A stretch of 64,000 nucleotides of DNA from Halobacillus litoralis (lineage in GTDB: Bacteria; Bacillota; Bacilli; Bacillales; Halobacillaceae). Position numbers and translations under genes: made by a program. The stretch is taken from NCBI RefSeq assembly GCF_009856355.1, contig NZ_WMEW01000001.1:620001-684000 (forward strand), given 5' to 3'. The notes beneath the pieces are model-generated. The model was not told the DNA's origin. It made no database searches and worked only from the letters and a program-made list of their open reading frames with translations. Below are positions 1 through 7,626 of this stretch, in pieces; position 1 is the first letter of the stretch, and each line of letters begins with the position of its first letter.

Positions 1-16
1 TTCTCTCCTTCTTTAA

Positions 17-1054
17 TCAGGGATAGACAGGAAGTGGAGCAAGTCCTGTTCTTTCATCCAGCTGGAATAATAGATTCATATTTTGAACGGCCTGACTGGC
101 TGCACCTTTCATAAGGTTGTCAATGACACTGACGATGGTCACCCTGTTCGTTCTTGGATCGACCGTCACTCCGATGTCACAATAGTTGGATCCGTATACG
201 TCTTTTGTAGCAGGGAAATCCCCGGGCCTTCGTACACGGACAAATGGTTTGGATTCATAGTATTTGAGAAAAAGAGAATGCAGTTCTTCGGCTGTCTTCT
301 CTTCTTTTAAAGTCATATAGATCGTAGCCATGATCCCTTTCGTCATCGGAACCAGGTGGGTGGAAAACGTCACCGGACGCATCTCTCCGTTCCAGACGGA
401 AAGCTGCTGCTCGATTTCAGGAATATGTTGATGCTGATTCACCTTATAAATCTGGAAATTCTCCTGTGCGTGCGCGAAATGCGTCAATGGATTGGCATTT
501 TTACCCGCTCCGGAAACACCGGATTTGGCATCGATAATGATTGATGATGGGTCCGCAAGTCCTTCATGGATGACAGGGCCGAGACCGAGCAGGGAAGCCG
601 TTGGGTAACAGCCCGGATTAGCAATCAATCCGGCATTCTGAATGGCTTCTGCGTTCCATTCCGGCAGTCCGTAGACAGCCTGCTGAAGTGTTTCAACCGG
701 TGCCGGCGGTTTTTTGTACCACTGCTGATAAGCTTCGGGGTCCTGCAGGCGCAGATCTCCGGATACATCAATAACTTTCGCTTTTCCTCCAAGTAGTTCA
801 GGCGAGAGTCCTGAAGACACCCCTGAGGGAGCTGCCAGGAAGATAACATCCTGCTCTGCTTTCATTTCTTCAGGGTCAAGGTCCTGTAATTCATGACGGC
901 TGTTTCCAGCAAACTGTGGAAACATATCCTCATAAATCTCTCCTGCCCTTGATGAGGAGTACAGCGTTATTTGATTGATCTCTGGGTGATTACTGAGGAT
1001 TCGGAACAGCTCCATGCCGCCGTATCCTGTTGCCCCTACAATTCCTGCTTTCAA
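17..1054 (-). CDS. argC: N-acetyl-gamma-glutamyl-phosphate reductase
   Basis: Third step of arginine/ornithine synthesis: NADPH-dependent reduction of N-acetylglutamyl-5-phosphate to the semialdehyde, in the cytoplasm. The protein opens with the nucleotide-binding motif GIVGATGYGG and carries the catalytic cysteine in NPGCYPT (about residue 148); its ~345 residues are normal for ArgC. I chose the TTG at 1054 because AAAGGTGG lies 8 bases upstream and the protein then starts LKAGIVG, matching the usual MKxGIxG; a GTG at 1066 lies inside the ribosome binding site. The stop is 17 bases from the window edge, so partner genes such as argJ would lie outside. Identification is firm, the start moderately so. 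Confidence 0.95.
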   Translation of the reverse strand: MKAGIVGATGYGGMELFRILSNHPEINQITLYSSSRAGEIYEDMFPQFAGNSRHELQDLDPEEMKAEQDVIFLAAPSGVSSGLSPELLGGKAKVIDVSGDLRLQDPEAYQQWYKKPPAPVETLQQAVYGLPEWNAEAIQNAGLIANPGCYPTASLLGLGPVIHEGLADPSSIIIDAKSGVSGAGKNANPLTHFAHAQENFQIYKVNQHQHIPEIEQQLSVWNGEMRPVTFSTHLVPMTKGIMATIYMTLKEEKTAEELHSLFLKYYESKPFVRVRRPGDFPATKDVYGSNYCDIGVTVDPRTNRVTIVSVIDNLMKGAASQAVQNMNLLFQLDERTGLAPLPVYP

Positions 1055-1223
1055 CAAAAAAACCACCTTTATGTATAAATATGATAAGGTCTGTATATTT
1101 ACAATATTATTAACCCTTAGAAGTCATCTGTCAATAGGTTGCTGCCACATTCTGACGATTTTACAGATTCGTAATCTTATAGACCGCCGTTGTTGCCATC
1201 CACTCCGTTTTTCCAACTCAAAG

Positions 1224-1300
1224 TTATCCACATGTGCATAACTTATATCCATACCTGAAAAGTTCTGTTTTTTATTCACATATACACACATTTATACACA
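1224..1300. promoter_or_regulatory. Cluster of DnaA boxes
   Basis: Four exact matches to the DnaA-box consensus TTATNCACA lie in 77 bases: TTATCCACA at 1224-1232, TTATGCACA on the minus strand at 1233-1241 (directly abutting, head to head), TTATTCACA at 1272-1280 and TTATACACA at 1292-1300. A one-mismatch copy is at 1280-1288. No dnaA, dnaN or other origin gene is near, so this is more like the extra-origin DnaA-box clusters known in Bacillus than oriC. It sits in the 575-base gap between argC and the hydroxylase gene, upstream of argC, so a role in transcription is also possible. DnaA binding is inferred. Confidence 0.6.
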
Positions 1301-1387
1301 AAAACCACAATCAAAGTCTTATACGCCCATCCATATCTATGAAAAGGTGAGGACCCTTCCACATAAAAAGTTTGACGATCACGTTCC

Positions 1388-1449
1388 GCTTATCGGTGGA
1401 TGCCTGCCGCGGGCACGACCGCAGGCATTATCACCAAACGCTCCTCAAG
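1388..1449. repeat. Short copy of a GC-rich dispersed repeat
   Basis: The block at 1388-1417 (GGATGCCTGCCGCGGGCACG core) and the block at 1430-1449 (ATCACC..ACGCTCCTC) both recur at 39951-40072, where they are separated by about 70 extra bases. This copy looks internally shortened. The rest of the 1067-1641 gap holds the DnaA boxes, this repeat and a hairpin; no coding potential was seen. Confidence 0.5.
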
Positions 1450-1473
1450 ACATCACCTTATGATGGAATGAAC

Positions 1474-1512
1474 AAGAGGAGTTTTTCTGTTCACCAGAAA
1501 AACTCCTCTTTT
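1474..1512. terminator. Perfect 16-bp hairpin, terminator-like
   Basis: Arms 1474-1489 and 1495-1510 pair perfectly around a 5-base loop. The T-run (TTTTATCC) is on the plus strand, although the nearest gene ends (hydroxylase, stop at 1642) reads on the minus strand, so the direction of action is unclear. Confidence 0.6.
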
Positions 1513-1641
1513 ATCCTTTACAGTCACAGGGGTGAAAGCATGTGCTTCCCCTCCACGGAAAACCATCCGTACGGATCATAACCGTCAATGCAGAAATCAA
1601 AGGGTTGCCACGGTCCAAGATGTGCCGGGCCGTTTCAACCA

Positions 1642-2949
1642 TTAGACATCAAAGGTTTGAAAAACATTCGTTTCATTCAAAGGATAGACATCCCTGTTAG
1701 TCAGGTGATTGATAATGACTTTATTCCGGTGGACCGACAGTCCAAGATTAGTCGAACCGACGCCATGAGTATGGGAGATGCCGCTGTGGACATAAATATG
1801 ATTGGCACCCGGGTTTTTCTGGACCAGGCGGTAATCCTCTGTTACTTTATAACGCCCATCATCATCCCACTCCAGTAGTTCAGTAAGTTCCTTCACAAAA
1901 TCCGGCACATATGGCTGATACCCCGTGGCCGCAATCACTACTTCAGAGTCATGACTGAATGTTTCGTCCTTCTGTATATGACGCCCTTCCAGTGTATAAT
2001 GACCCGCTTCGTTCCGGTGGATCCTGTTAATTTCACTCAGCACCTTCAATCCGACGTTTAGCGTTTCCTGTCCGACTGTATGTTCATATAACAAATTGTA
2101 AATATCATTAATGGTATGATTGCTGATTCCTTTGTAATACAACCCCTGTCCGGCAAAGATGTCATCCTTCTGCTTTTGGGGAAGCTGATAAAAGTAATCC
2201 ACATAATCCGGAGAAAAATGCTCCAGACTCAGCTTTGATTCCTCCATGGATTCAAAACCCGGGGACCGGGTGATCCAATCCAGCCGGTATCCCCCGTTCT
2301 TCTGCTCTTTCAAAAGCTCTCGGAACGTTTCAGCTGCACTCTGTCCTGAACCTACGACTGTGATCGATTCCGCATTCCTGCAGCGGTCATAATGGTTTAG
2401 AAATTCGGATGTATGAAAAACTCCGTCCCCCTCCACTTCACGGAATGAGGCCGGCATAACAGGAACACTGCCTGTACCGAGCACAAGATTTTCTGCGTAA
2501 TACGTTTGAATCTCCTGTGTGCGGACATCCTGGACTTCGACCACATACAATGATTTCTCTTCCTGAAGCGTCAGCCCAACGACTTCTTTTCCAAAAACAC
2601 AACTGGACAACTGCTCAGCCGCCCATTGGCAGTAATCATTATATTCTCTTCTCGGAATATCCAGACGCTGTAGAAAATAAAAAGGATACATCCGTCCTTG
2701 TTTATTAATGTAATTCAGAAAGCTGTAAGGGTTGGTCGGATCCGCCATTGTTACCAGGTCAGCGAGAAAAGGGACCTGCATTTTCGTTCCTTCAATCAAC
2801 ATACCGGGGTGCCATTCAAACGCCGGCTGTTTTTCAAAAAATAGTGCCTCTACATCCTCCAGCGGCTCAGAAAGTGCTGCCAAACTGAGATTAAAGGGTC
2901 CGGTTCCTACTCCGATTAAGTCATAAACCTTCTCTGGTTGCTCCATCAT
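1642..2949 (-). CDS. Lysine N6-hydroxylase / ornithine N5-oxygenase family
   Basis: FAD/NADPH flavoprotein of the IucD/PvdA/SidA family, which hydroxylates the side-chain amine of lysine or ornithine as the first step of hydroxamate siderophore synthesis. Visible motifs: FAD-binding GVGTGPFNLSLA (residue ~13), NADPH-binding VVGSGQSAAE (~199), and the C-terminal AATGY (~341) typical of the family; 435 residues is a usual length. AAGGAG six bases before the ATG supports the start. No siderophore synthetase (IucA/IucC type or NRPS) and no uptake genes are in the window, so it stands alone, beside argC, whose pathway makes ornithine. The substrate cannot be told from sequence alone. Confidence 0.88.
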   Translation of the reverse strand: MMEQPEKVYDLIGVGTGPFNLSLAALSEPLEDVEALFFEKQPAFEWHPGMLIEGTKMQVPFLADLVTMADPTNPYSFLNYINKQGRMYPFYFLQRLDIPRREYNDYCQWAAEQLSSCVFGKEVVGLTLQEEKSLYVVEVQDVRTQEIQTYYAENLVLGTGSVPVMPASFREVEGDGVFHTSEFLNHYDRCRNAESITVVGSGQSAAETFRELLKEQKNGGYRLDWITRSPGFESMEESKLSLEHFSPDYVDYFYQLPQKQKDDIFAGQGLYYKGISNHTINDIYNLLYEHTVGQETLNVGLKVLSEINRIHRNEAGHYTLEGRHIQKDETFSHDSEVVIAATGYQPYVPDFVKELTELLEWDDDGRYKVTEDYRLVQKNPGANHIYVHSGISHTHGVGSTNLGLSVHRNKVIINHLTNRDVYPLNETNVFQTFDV

Positions 2950-3048
2950 CCACGACTCCTTATCTGAAAAGTGATAGATTTCAGAATTTATTGTTCCAGT
3001 CTTATGTTATCATATGCTCAGCATGTTCGTGGAGAGGAGCAGATATAC

Positions 3049-3504
3049 TTGATCAACGAAGTGAAGATCCATAGAGCGGAACCCGATTCTTACATGGACA
3101 TTCTTCTGCTGGCGGATGAAAGTGAAGAGATGATTCAAACGTATATGCATGAAGGTGATTTTCACATCATTACGGTAAACGGCAGAAACGCAGGTGGATG
3201 TTTATGTACCTATCCCGACAGCTCTACTATCGAAATCAAAAACATAGCTGTAAAAGAAGCGTTTCGCAGACAAGGGATTGGAAGAGCGGCTGTGAAAAAG
3301 ATTGAAGAGTTTTACAGAAAGGAAGGAAGAACAGCTGTGATTGCCGGCACATCCAATTCAAGCATTGAGAACCTGTCGTTTTACCAGAAAGCCGGCTTCC
3401 GTTTTCACTGTATAAAAAAAGATTTCTTTCTTTCCTATCCGGAACCCTTCTATGAGAACGGCATCCAAGGCATCGACATGATTGTGTTCCATAAGAAGCT
3501 GTAG
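3049..3504 (+). CDS. GNAT family N-acetyltransferase
   Basis: Cytoplasmic acetyl-CoA-dependent acetyltransferase of unknown substrate. The acetyl-CoA loop is visible as V-K-E-A-F-R-R-Q-G-I-G-R-A (the RRQGIGRA motif), followed by the usual strand and an F-Y-x-K-x-G-F motif near the C-terminus. I place the start at TTG 3049, nine bases after GAGAGGAG; longer frames begin without a ribosome binding site. It is transcribed divergently from the hydroxylase gene. GNATs often sit in siderophore pathways (acylating the N-hydroxy amine), which would fit the neighbour, but this one resembles stand-alone GNATs and the link is speculation. Confidence 0.8.
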   Translation: MINEVKIHRAEPDSYMDILLLADESEEMIQTYMHEGDFHIITVNGRNAGGCLCTYPDSSTIEIKNIAVKEAFRRQGIGRAAVKKIEEFYRKEGRTAVIAGTSNSSIENLSFYQKAGFRFHCIKKDFFLSYPEPFYENGIQGIDMIVFHKKL

Positions 3505-3539
3505 AAGCTCTCAACAAGCAGCTAGGATTCAAAAATATA

Positions 3540-3581
3540 AAAAGGGAAGATTTTCAGGTAAACAGAAAATTTTCCCTTTTT
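3540..3581. terminator. Bidirectional terminator
   Basis: Arms 3540-3555 and 3565-3580 pair with a single G-U, with A-runs and T-runs on both sides. It lies between the convergent GNAT and LysE genes and can serve both. Confidence 0.8.
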
Positions 3582-3621
3582 ACAGCGAACCAATGAACGA
3601 AGCCGTGTGCACAGCAGGCAG

Positions 3622-4275
3622 CTACAGCCATCCGGATCTCACAATAAGAAGACAAGCTTCCACCCCGAACTTCATTCCATAAAATACGAGAACCAGTCCT
3701 GCTCCCCGCTGAACCCATTTCAGCAGGGAAAAGGTCATGATGGATCTGCTGAAATGGACGAAAAAAGCGAGATTCATGTTCCATAATCCAATCCCGATAA
3801 AGACCATGGAGCTGATTAAGAAAGAATGAAACACATCCTCCTTTTGCAGCGCTCCGCTTAACACAGACCCATAGATGCTTACCCAGAACAGGATATTCAT
3901 TGGATTGGTACCGGCGATCAGCATTCCACGGGCATAGGAGATCCAAGCGGCACCGTCTTCCGCCCGGTTTTCTTTCCCCCCGTCCCATTCGGATACGACA
4001 GGCTTACGGAAGCTTGTCCATCCAGCATGAGTTAAAACCAAACATCCAAGCAGCATCAAAGCGATCTGCACCCACGACCACGTCAGCACGACTCCCGCTC
4101 CTAAAAACATGACCAGCATCAACAGCAAGTCGGAAGACATCCCGCCAAGCCCTACACAAAGAGCAGGCCAGAAGCCAAACGCCAGCCCCCTCCGGATAAT
4201 TTCTATATTAATAGGACCTACGGGTGCTGCAATGGACAATCCGAGTACAATGGACCCTGCAAGAAGAGTGACCAT
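3622..4275 (-). CDS. LysE/RhtB family amino acid exporter
   Basis: Membrane exporter of the LysE/RhtB superfamily (~217 residues, six predicted hydrophobic segments). The N-terminus carries the family motif G-x-x-x-A-A-P-V-G-P-I-N (about residues 13-25), a reliable signature. Substrates in the family are amino acids and related amines; none can be assigned here. A G-rich ribosome binding site precedes the ATG at 4275. The gene lies 20 bases downstream of the cupredoxin gene on the same strand and may be cotranscribed, with no evident functional tie. Confidence 0.88.
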   Translation of the reverse strand: MVTLLAGSIVLGLSIAAPVGPINIEIIRRGLAFGFWPALCVGLGGMSSDLLLMLVMFLGAGVVLTWSWVQIALMLLGCLVLTHAGWTSFRKPVVSEWDGGKENRAEDGAAWISYARGMLIAGTNPMNILFWVSIYGSVLSGALQKEDVFHSFLISSMVFIGIGLWNMNLAFFVHFSRSIMTFSLLKWVQRGAGLVLVFYGMKFGVEACLLIVRSGWL

Positions 4276-4295
4276 CCATTCTCCCCCCTGCAGAT

Positions 4296-4751
4296 TTAAT
4301 CGACGACAATATAAGCGATCATCGGTCCATTGGTGTCAATCTCTGCGTGTGTTGTACAGATAAGACGGTAAATCCCTTCCTTATCAAACTTTAAATCCAC
4401 CACGGTTTCCTTGCCTTGTTCCACGACACCCTTAATCTCTGTGCCTTCAATATAAAAAGGATGCTCCCTGCCGTTTACACCGTAGATGGATAACTGAACA
4501 TCCTCTCCTTTTTCCATGAAAATCGTTCCGGGATCCCAGCGATAAGCTTCAATCTTTGTTCCATCCGCTTTTTCAGCCTTGAATTCCCCTGTCACAAGCT
4601 GGACAACTCTTGCTTCTCCACCTGTTGGAGCTGTAGAGGTGAGAACGGCTCCTTTCCAAAAGAAAGACCCAATAAAATAAGCAGCCAGTGCAATGACAAG
4701 TGCTCCTCCAATCAGGCCGATCTTCTTAGCCGACCATATCCATGCTTCCAT
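4296..4751 (-). CDS. Membrane-anchored cupredoxin-like protein
   Basis: A 151-residue protein with one N-terminal transmembrane helix (about residues 10-32) and an extracellular beta-rich domain. The segment with G-R-E-H-P-F and the later L-I-C-T-T-H motif supply the His, Cys and His ligands expected for a copper site like that of cytochrome oxidase subunit II or nitrous-oxide-reductase-type cupredoxins. Likely role: electron transfer or copper binding outside the membrane (inference). The Cys-x-x-His pattern lacks the two-Cys CuA loop, so a mononuclear site is more likely. It is followed by the LysE gene and preceded by the haloperoxidase-like gene. Confidence 0.72.
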   Translation of the reverse strand: MEAWIWSAKKIGLIGGALVIALAAYFIGSFFWKGAVLTSTAPTGGEARVVQLVTGEFKAEKADGTKIEAYRWDPGTIFMEKGEDVQLSIYGVNGREHPFYIEGTEIKGVVEQGKETVVDLKFDKEGIYRLICTTHAEIDTNGPMIAYIVVD

Positions 4752-4864
4752 GTTTATCCCCCCTGTAGATGATCCCTACATATATATGCAGGTCCTCCGG
4801 GAGAACTTGTCTCTTTTTTCCCATACAAAAAGAACAGCCGGCCTGCTGTTCTCTCTAATCGGTA

Positions 4865-5761
4865 TTAAAAAAAGAGCTTTGGATCAATCCATTCCGTATA
4901 GGACGATGATTCATCATCCTCGCTGAGAAGCAGGGAACGACACTCCTGATCATACTCAAATGGAATCGCCTGCGTGTAATCAGTGGGAAATAGATCGGCA
5001 TTTCTATACTGCGTAAACGGGCGGTCAAGCAGCCGGCCGTTGACCTCATCCTTCTTCAACTCATCAACAACAATACTCCCGATTTGACGCCCCAGCCGAA
5101 GCCCCTGGTCGTTATCGACCGGATAATGCACTCCAGCCAGCAGTCGTGACCGGGCATTTTCTTCCGCCAGCTCCCGGATTTTTTTCCTTTCTGCCGGGAA
5201 GAAGTAACATAGTATGGCTTCTGCGGCCCCGGATATGGTGGCGTGACCGGACGGATACGATGGATGATCCGGTGTACAGATGACGGTTGAAAGAGATGGA
5301 TCGAGCTGATTCGGACGCGGCACAAGCCACTTGTACTTCAAAGACCAGCAGACAACGAACGCATCATTCATCCCGCTGAACAAGGCACCCAGCATGCGGG
5401 CGGCACGCGGAGCTTCCACACCATACGTGTCGATCAGCCGGTCAGCAATTGGAAGCCACTGCTTGGAAGCCGGGCCTTCCCCCCAGTATTTCGCTATGCG
5501 GATATCGTGATCCGTCAAACCAGCCAGTACCTGTTTCACCTTCTTCAACTCTTCCTGCCAGTGGATCGTGCCCGGGTCCTGAATCATTAAACGGATCGGG
5601 CTTCCATCCAGTCTCTTGAACCCATGACGGCGGCTGTGGTGAATAAAATAGGTTTTCCATTCACCGGCTTCCACTTCAACACCGGAATCGAGCGTCGGAG
5701 GATGATCCTCTCCTGCATAAGGCAGCTCCGTCCAAAGTGGATAATTGTGATTACGGGACAT
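4865..5761 (-). CDS. Vanadium haloperoxidase / PAP2 phosphatase family protein
   Basis: The whole active-site signature shared by vanadium-dependent haloperoxidases and class A acid phosphatases is visible in order: K-x6-R-P (K-YKWLVP-RP), then P-S-G-H, then S-R-x5-H-x3-D (SRLLAGVHYPVDN). These bind vanadate or phosphate. At ~298 residues with no signal peptide or membrane helix it resembles soluble bacterial haloperoxidase-like proteins more than membrane lipid phosphatases. The start at 5761 follows GGGAGGGG by six bases; the longer frame to 5821 is unlikely and would touch the ABC gene. Whether it oxidises halide or hydrolyses phosphate cannot be decided from sequence. Confidence 0.78.
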   Translation of the reverse strand: MSRNHNYPLWTELPYAGEDHPPTLDSGVEVEAGEWKTYFIHHSRRHGFKRLDGSPIRLMIQDPGTIHWQEELKKVKQVLAGLTDHDIRIAKYWGEGPASKQWLPIADRLIDTYGVEAPRAARMLGALFSGMNDAFVVCWSLKYKWLVPRPNQLDPSLSTVICTPDHPSYPSGHATISGAAEAILCYFFPAERKKIRELAEENARSRLLAGVHYPVDNDQGLRLGRQIGSIVVDELKKDEVNGRLLDRPFTQYRNADLFPTDYTQAIPFEYDQECRSLLLSEDDESSSYTEWIDPKLFF

Positions 5762-5817
5762 ACGCTTCCCCTCCCTTATGTCATACCATATGACACAGGA
5801 CCCCGGGAGGTGTATTG

Positions 5818-7626
5818 TCACCGGGCTGTTGAACGCTTCCCTCCGGACTGAGCATGGAACAGATCGGCATATTTCCCGCCTTGTTCCATCAAGGATGTGT
5901 GTGTCCCCTGCTCCACAACCGCCCCTTTCTCCATAACAAGAATCAAGTCAGCCGACCGGATCGTGTGCAGCCGGTGGGCAATGACAAAACTAGTCCTGTC
6001 TCTCATCAATTCCGCCAGGCCTGCATTGATTTTCTTTTCGGTGACGGTGTCAATGCTGCTCGTCGCTTCATCAAGAATCAACAGGACAGGATCAGCAATC
6101 ATCGCCCTGGCGATGGAAAGAAGCTGACGTTGTCCGTGGCTGACCCCCTTCCCATCTGAATCAAGCTTCGTATCATATCCATCAGGAAGCCGGACGATAA
6201 AATCATGCGCGTGAGCGGAGGCGGCGGCACGCTCCACCTCTTCGTCTGAAGCATCAAGACGCCCGTACCGGATGTTTTCCCGGATCGTTGTGTTAAACAT
6301 TACGGCATCCTGAAGGACGACACCCATTTGACTGCGCAGGCTGTCCCGGCGGATTTCATTCAAATCTGTACCATCCAGGAGAATCCGCCCACCACTTGGT
6401 TCAAAATATCGGGATAACAAGGAGATCACGGTCGTCTTCCCTGCTCCGGTAGCTCCAACAAGGGCTGTAGTCTGCCCCTGTTCCGCCGTAAAGCTGATGT
6501 GTTTCAACGTGTCCTGTCCTTCCTTATAGGCAAAAGAGATGTCCTGAAATTCCACTTTTCCCTTAAGCGGAATGGATACAGCCTGTGATTCGTCACTGGT
6601 TTCCACATGTTCATCCATAACTTGAAAAACCCTCTCCGCTCCTGCAGCAGCGGACAAGATCATATTAAACTGATTGGCGAGATCATTAAGCGGACGCGTG
6701 AACTGTCGGGAGTAGGTCGTAAAAGTGACCATGATCCCAATGGAGATCCATCCATTGACCGCCAGAAGACCACCTGCTCCTACGATAATGGCGAAGCTGA
6801 CATTATTCAGCATGTTCATCAGCTTCGGAATAAAGCCGGTGTACACCTGGGCATAATAGCCGGACTCTCTCAGTGCCTTATTCTTTTTTGCAAAATCATT
6901 GATCACGTGCTGTTCTCTTGAGAACATTTTTACGATGGATTGTCCTGTAAATATCTCCTCTACATATCCATTCACATCACCCAGATGCCGCTGCTGCTTT
7001 TTGAAATAAGGACCAGTCCGGTTCGTAATCCATTTCATACCGATATACATGACCGGAACAATCGTCAACGTCAACAGGGTCAGGACCGGGCTGAGCCAGA
7101 GCATTATTCCGACTGTACCCACAATGGTCAATACGCTGGTGACAAATTGAACGACAGCAGTGTTTAATGTCCGGCTTACGTTTTCAATATCATTCGTAAG
7201 ACGGCTCATCAATTCCCCCTGCGGCATATTTTGAAAATACACGACAGGAAGCTGCTGCACGTGAGCAAATAATTGACCCCGCATACGCTGGACAGCTTCC
7301 TGAGCAATCCCGATCATCCAGTAATTTTGGAGCCACAAAAAGACCGAGTGCAGAAGGTATACGATAAGCAGAAATCCAAGGAAGGTCATCAGGCGGCCTC
7401 CATCGGGATCATCGATGATGGCATCCACCGTTCTTCCAAGCAGGTAAGGACCCAGCAGCGATAAACCGGCGCTTAGTACAATCGCTGTTAACACGAGGAA
7501 AAAAACAGTTCTGTGTCCGCTCATATAACTCCAAATCCGTCTCAATGTCGAACCGAAATGACCGGCTTTTTCCCTCGGCATCCCAATCGAGTGATGACGT
7601 CCTCTCCCCGTTTCCTGACGATTCAT
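5818..7626 (-). CDS. ABC exporter half-transporter, catalytic-site subunit
   Basis: Type IV ABC exporter subunit (602 residues): six-helix transmembrane domain then an ATPase domain with Walker A GATGAGKTT, Walker B LLILDEATSS and switch histidine IAHRLHT, all canonical. Its signature motif is altered to V-S-H-G-Q instead of LSGGQ. The start ATG overlaps the stop of the upstream ABC gene (ATGA), so the two are translationally coupled. The canonical Walker motifs of this subunit would pair with the intact signature of its partner to give one active and one degenerate ATP site, as in LmrCD, BmrCD and TM287/288 heterodimers. Substrate unknown; drugs or lipids are typical of the family. Confidence 0.9.
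   Translation of the reverse strand: MNRQETGRGRHHSIGMPREKAGHFGSTLRRIWSYMSGHRTVFFLVLTAIVLSAGLSLLGPYLLGRTVDAIIDDPDGGRLMTFLGFLLIVYLLHSVFLWLQNYWMIGIAQEAVQRMRGQLFAHVQQLPVVYFQNMPQGELMSRLTNDIENVSRTLNTAVVQFVTSVLTIVGTVGIMLWLSPVLTLLTLTIVPVMYIGMKWITNRTGPYFKKQQRHLGDVNGYVEEIFTGQSIVKMFSREQHVINDFAKKNKALRESGYYAQVYTGFIPKLMNMLNNVSFAIIVGAGGLLAVNGWISIGIMVTFTTYSRQFTRPLNDLANQFNMILSAAAGAERVFQVMDEHVETSDESQAVSIPLKGKVEFQDISFAYKEGQDTLKHISFTAEQGQTTALVGATGAGKTTVISLLSRYFEPSGGRILLDGTDLNEIRRDSLRSQMGVVLQDAVMFNTTIRENIRYGRLDASDEEVERAAASAHAHDFIVRLPDGYDTKLDSDGKGVSHGQRQLLSIARAMIADPVLLILDEATSSIDTVTEKKINAGLAELMRDRTSFVIAHRLHTIRSADLILVMEKGAVVEQGTHTSLMEQGGKYADLFHAQSGGKRSTAR

Noticed and set aside
1067..1130. Possible ArgR boxes upstream of argC
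   Set aside because: AT-rich stretches only loosely resemble the consensus; I could not define two clear boxes.
3236..3532. Minus-strand frame opposite the GNAT gene
   Set aside because: No family features and no ribosome binding site; antisense shadow.
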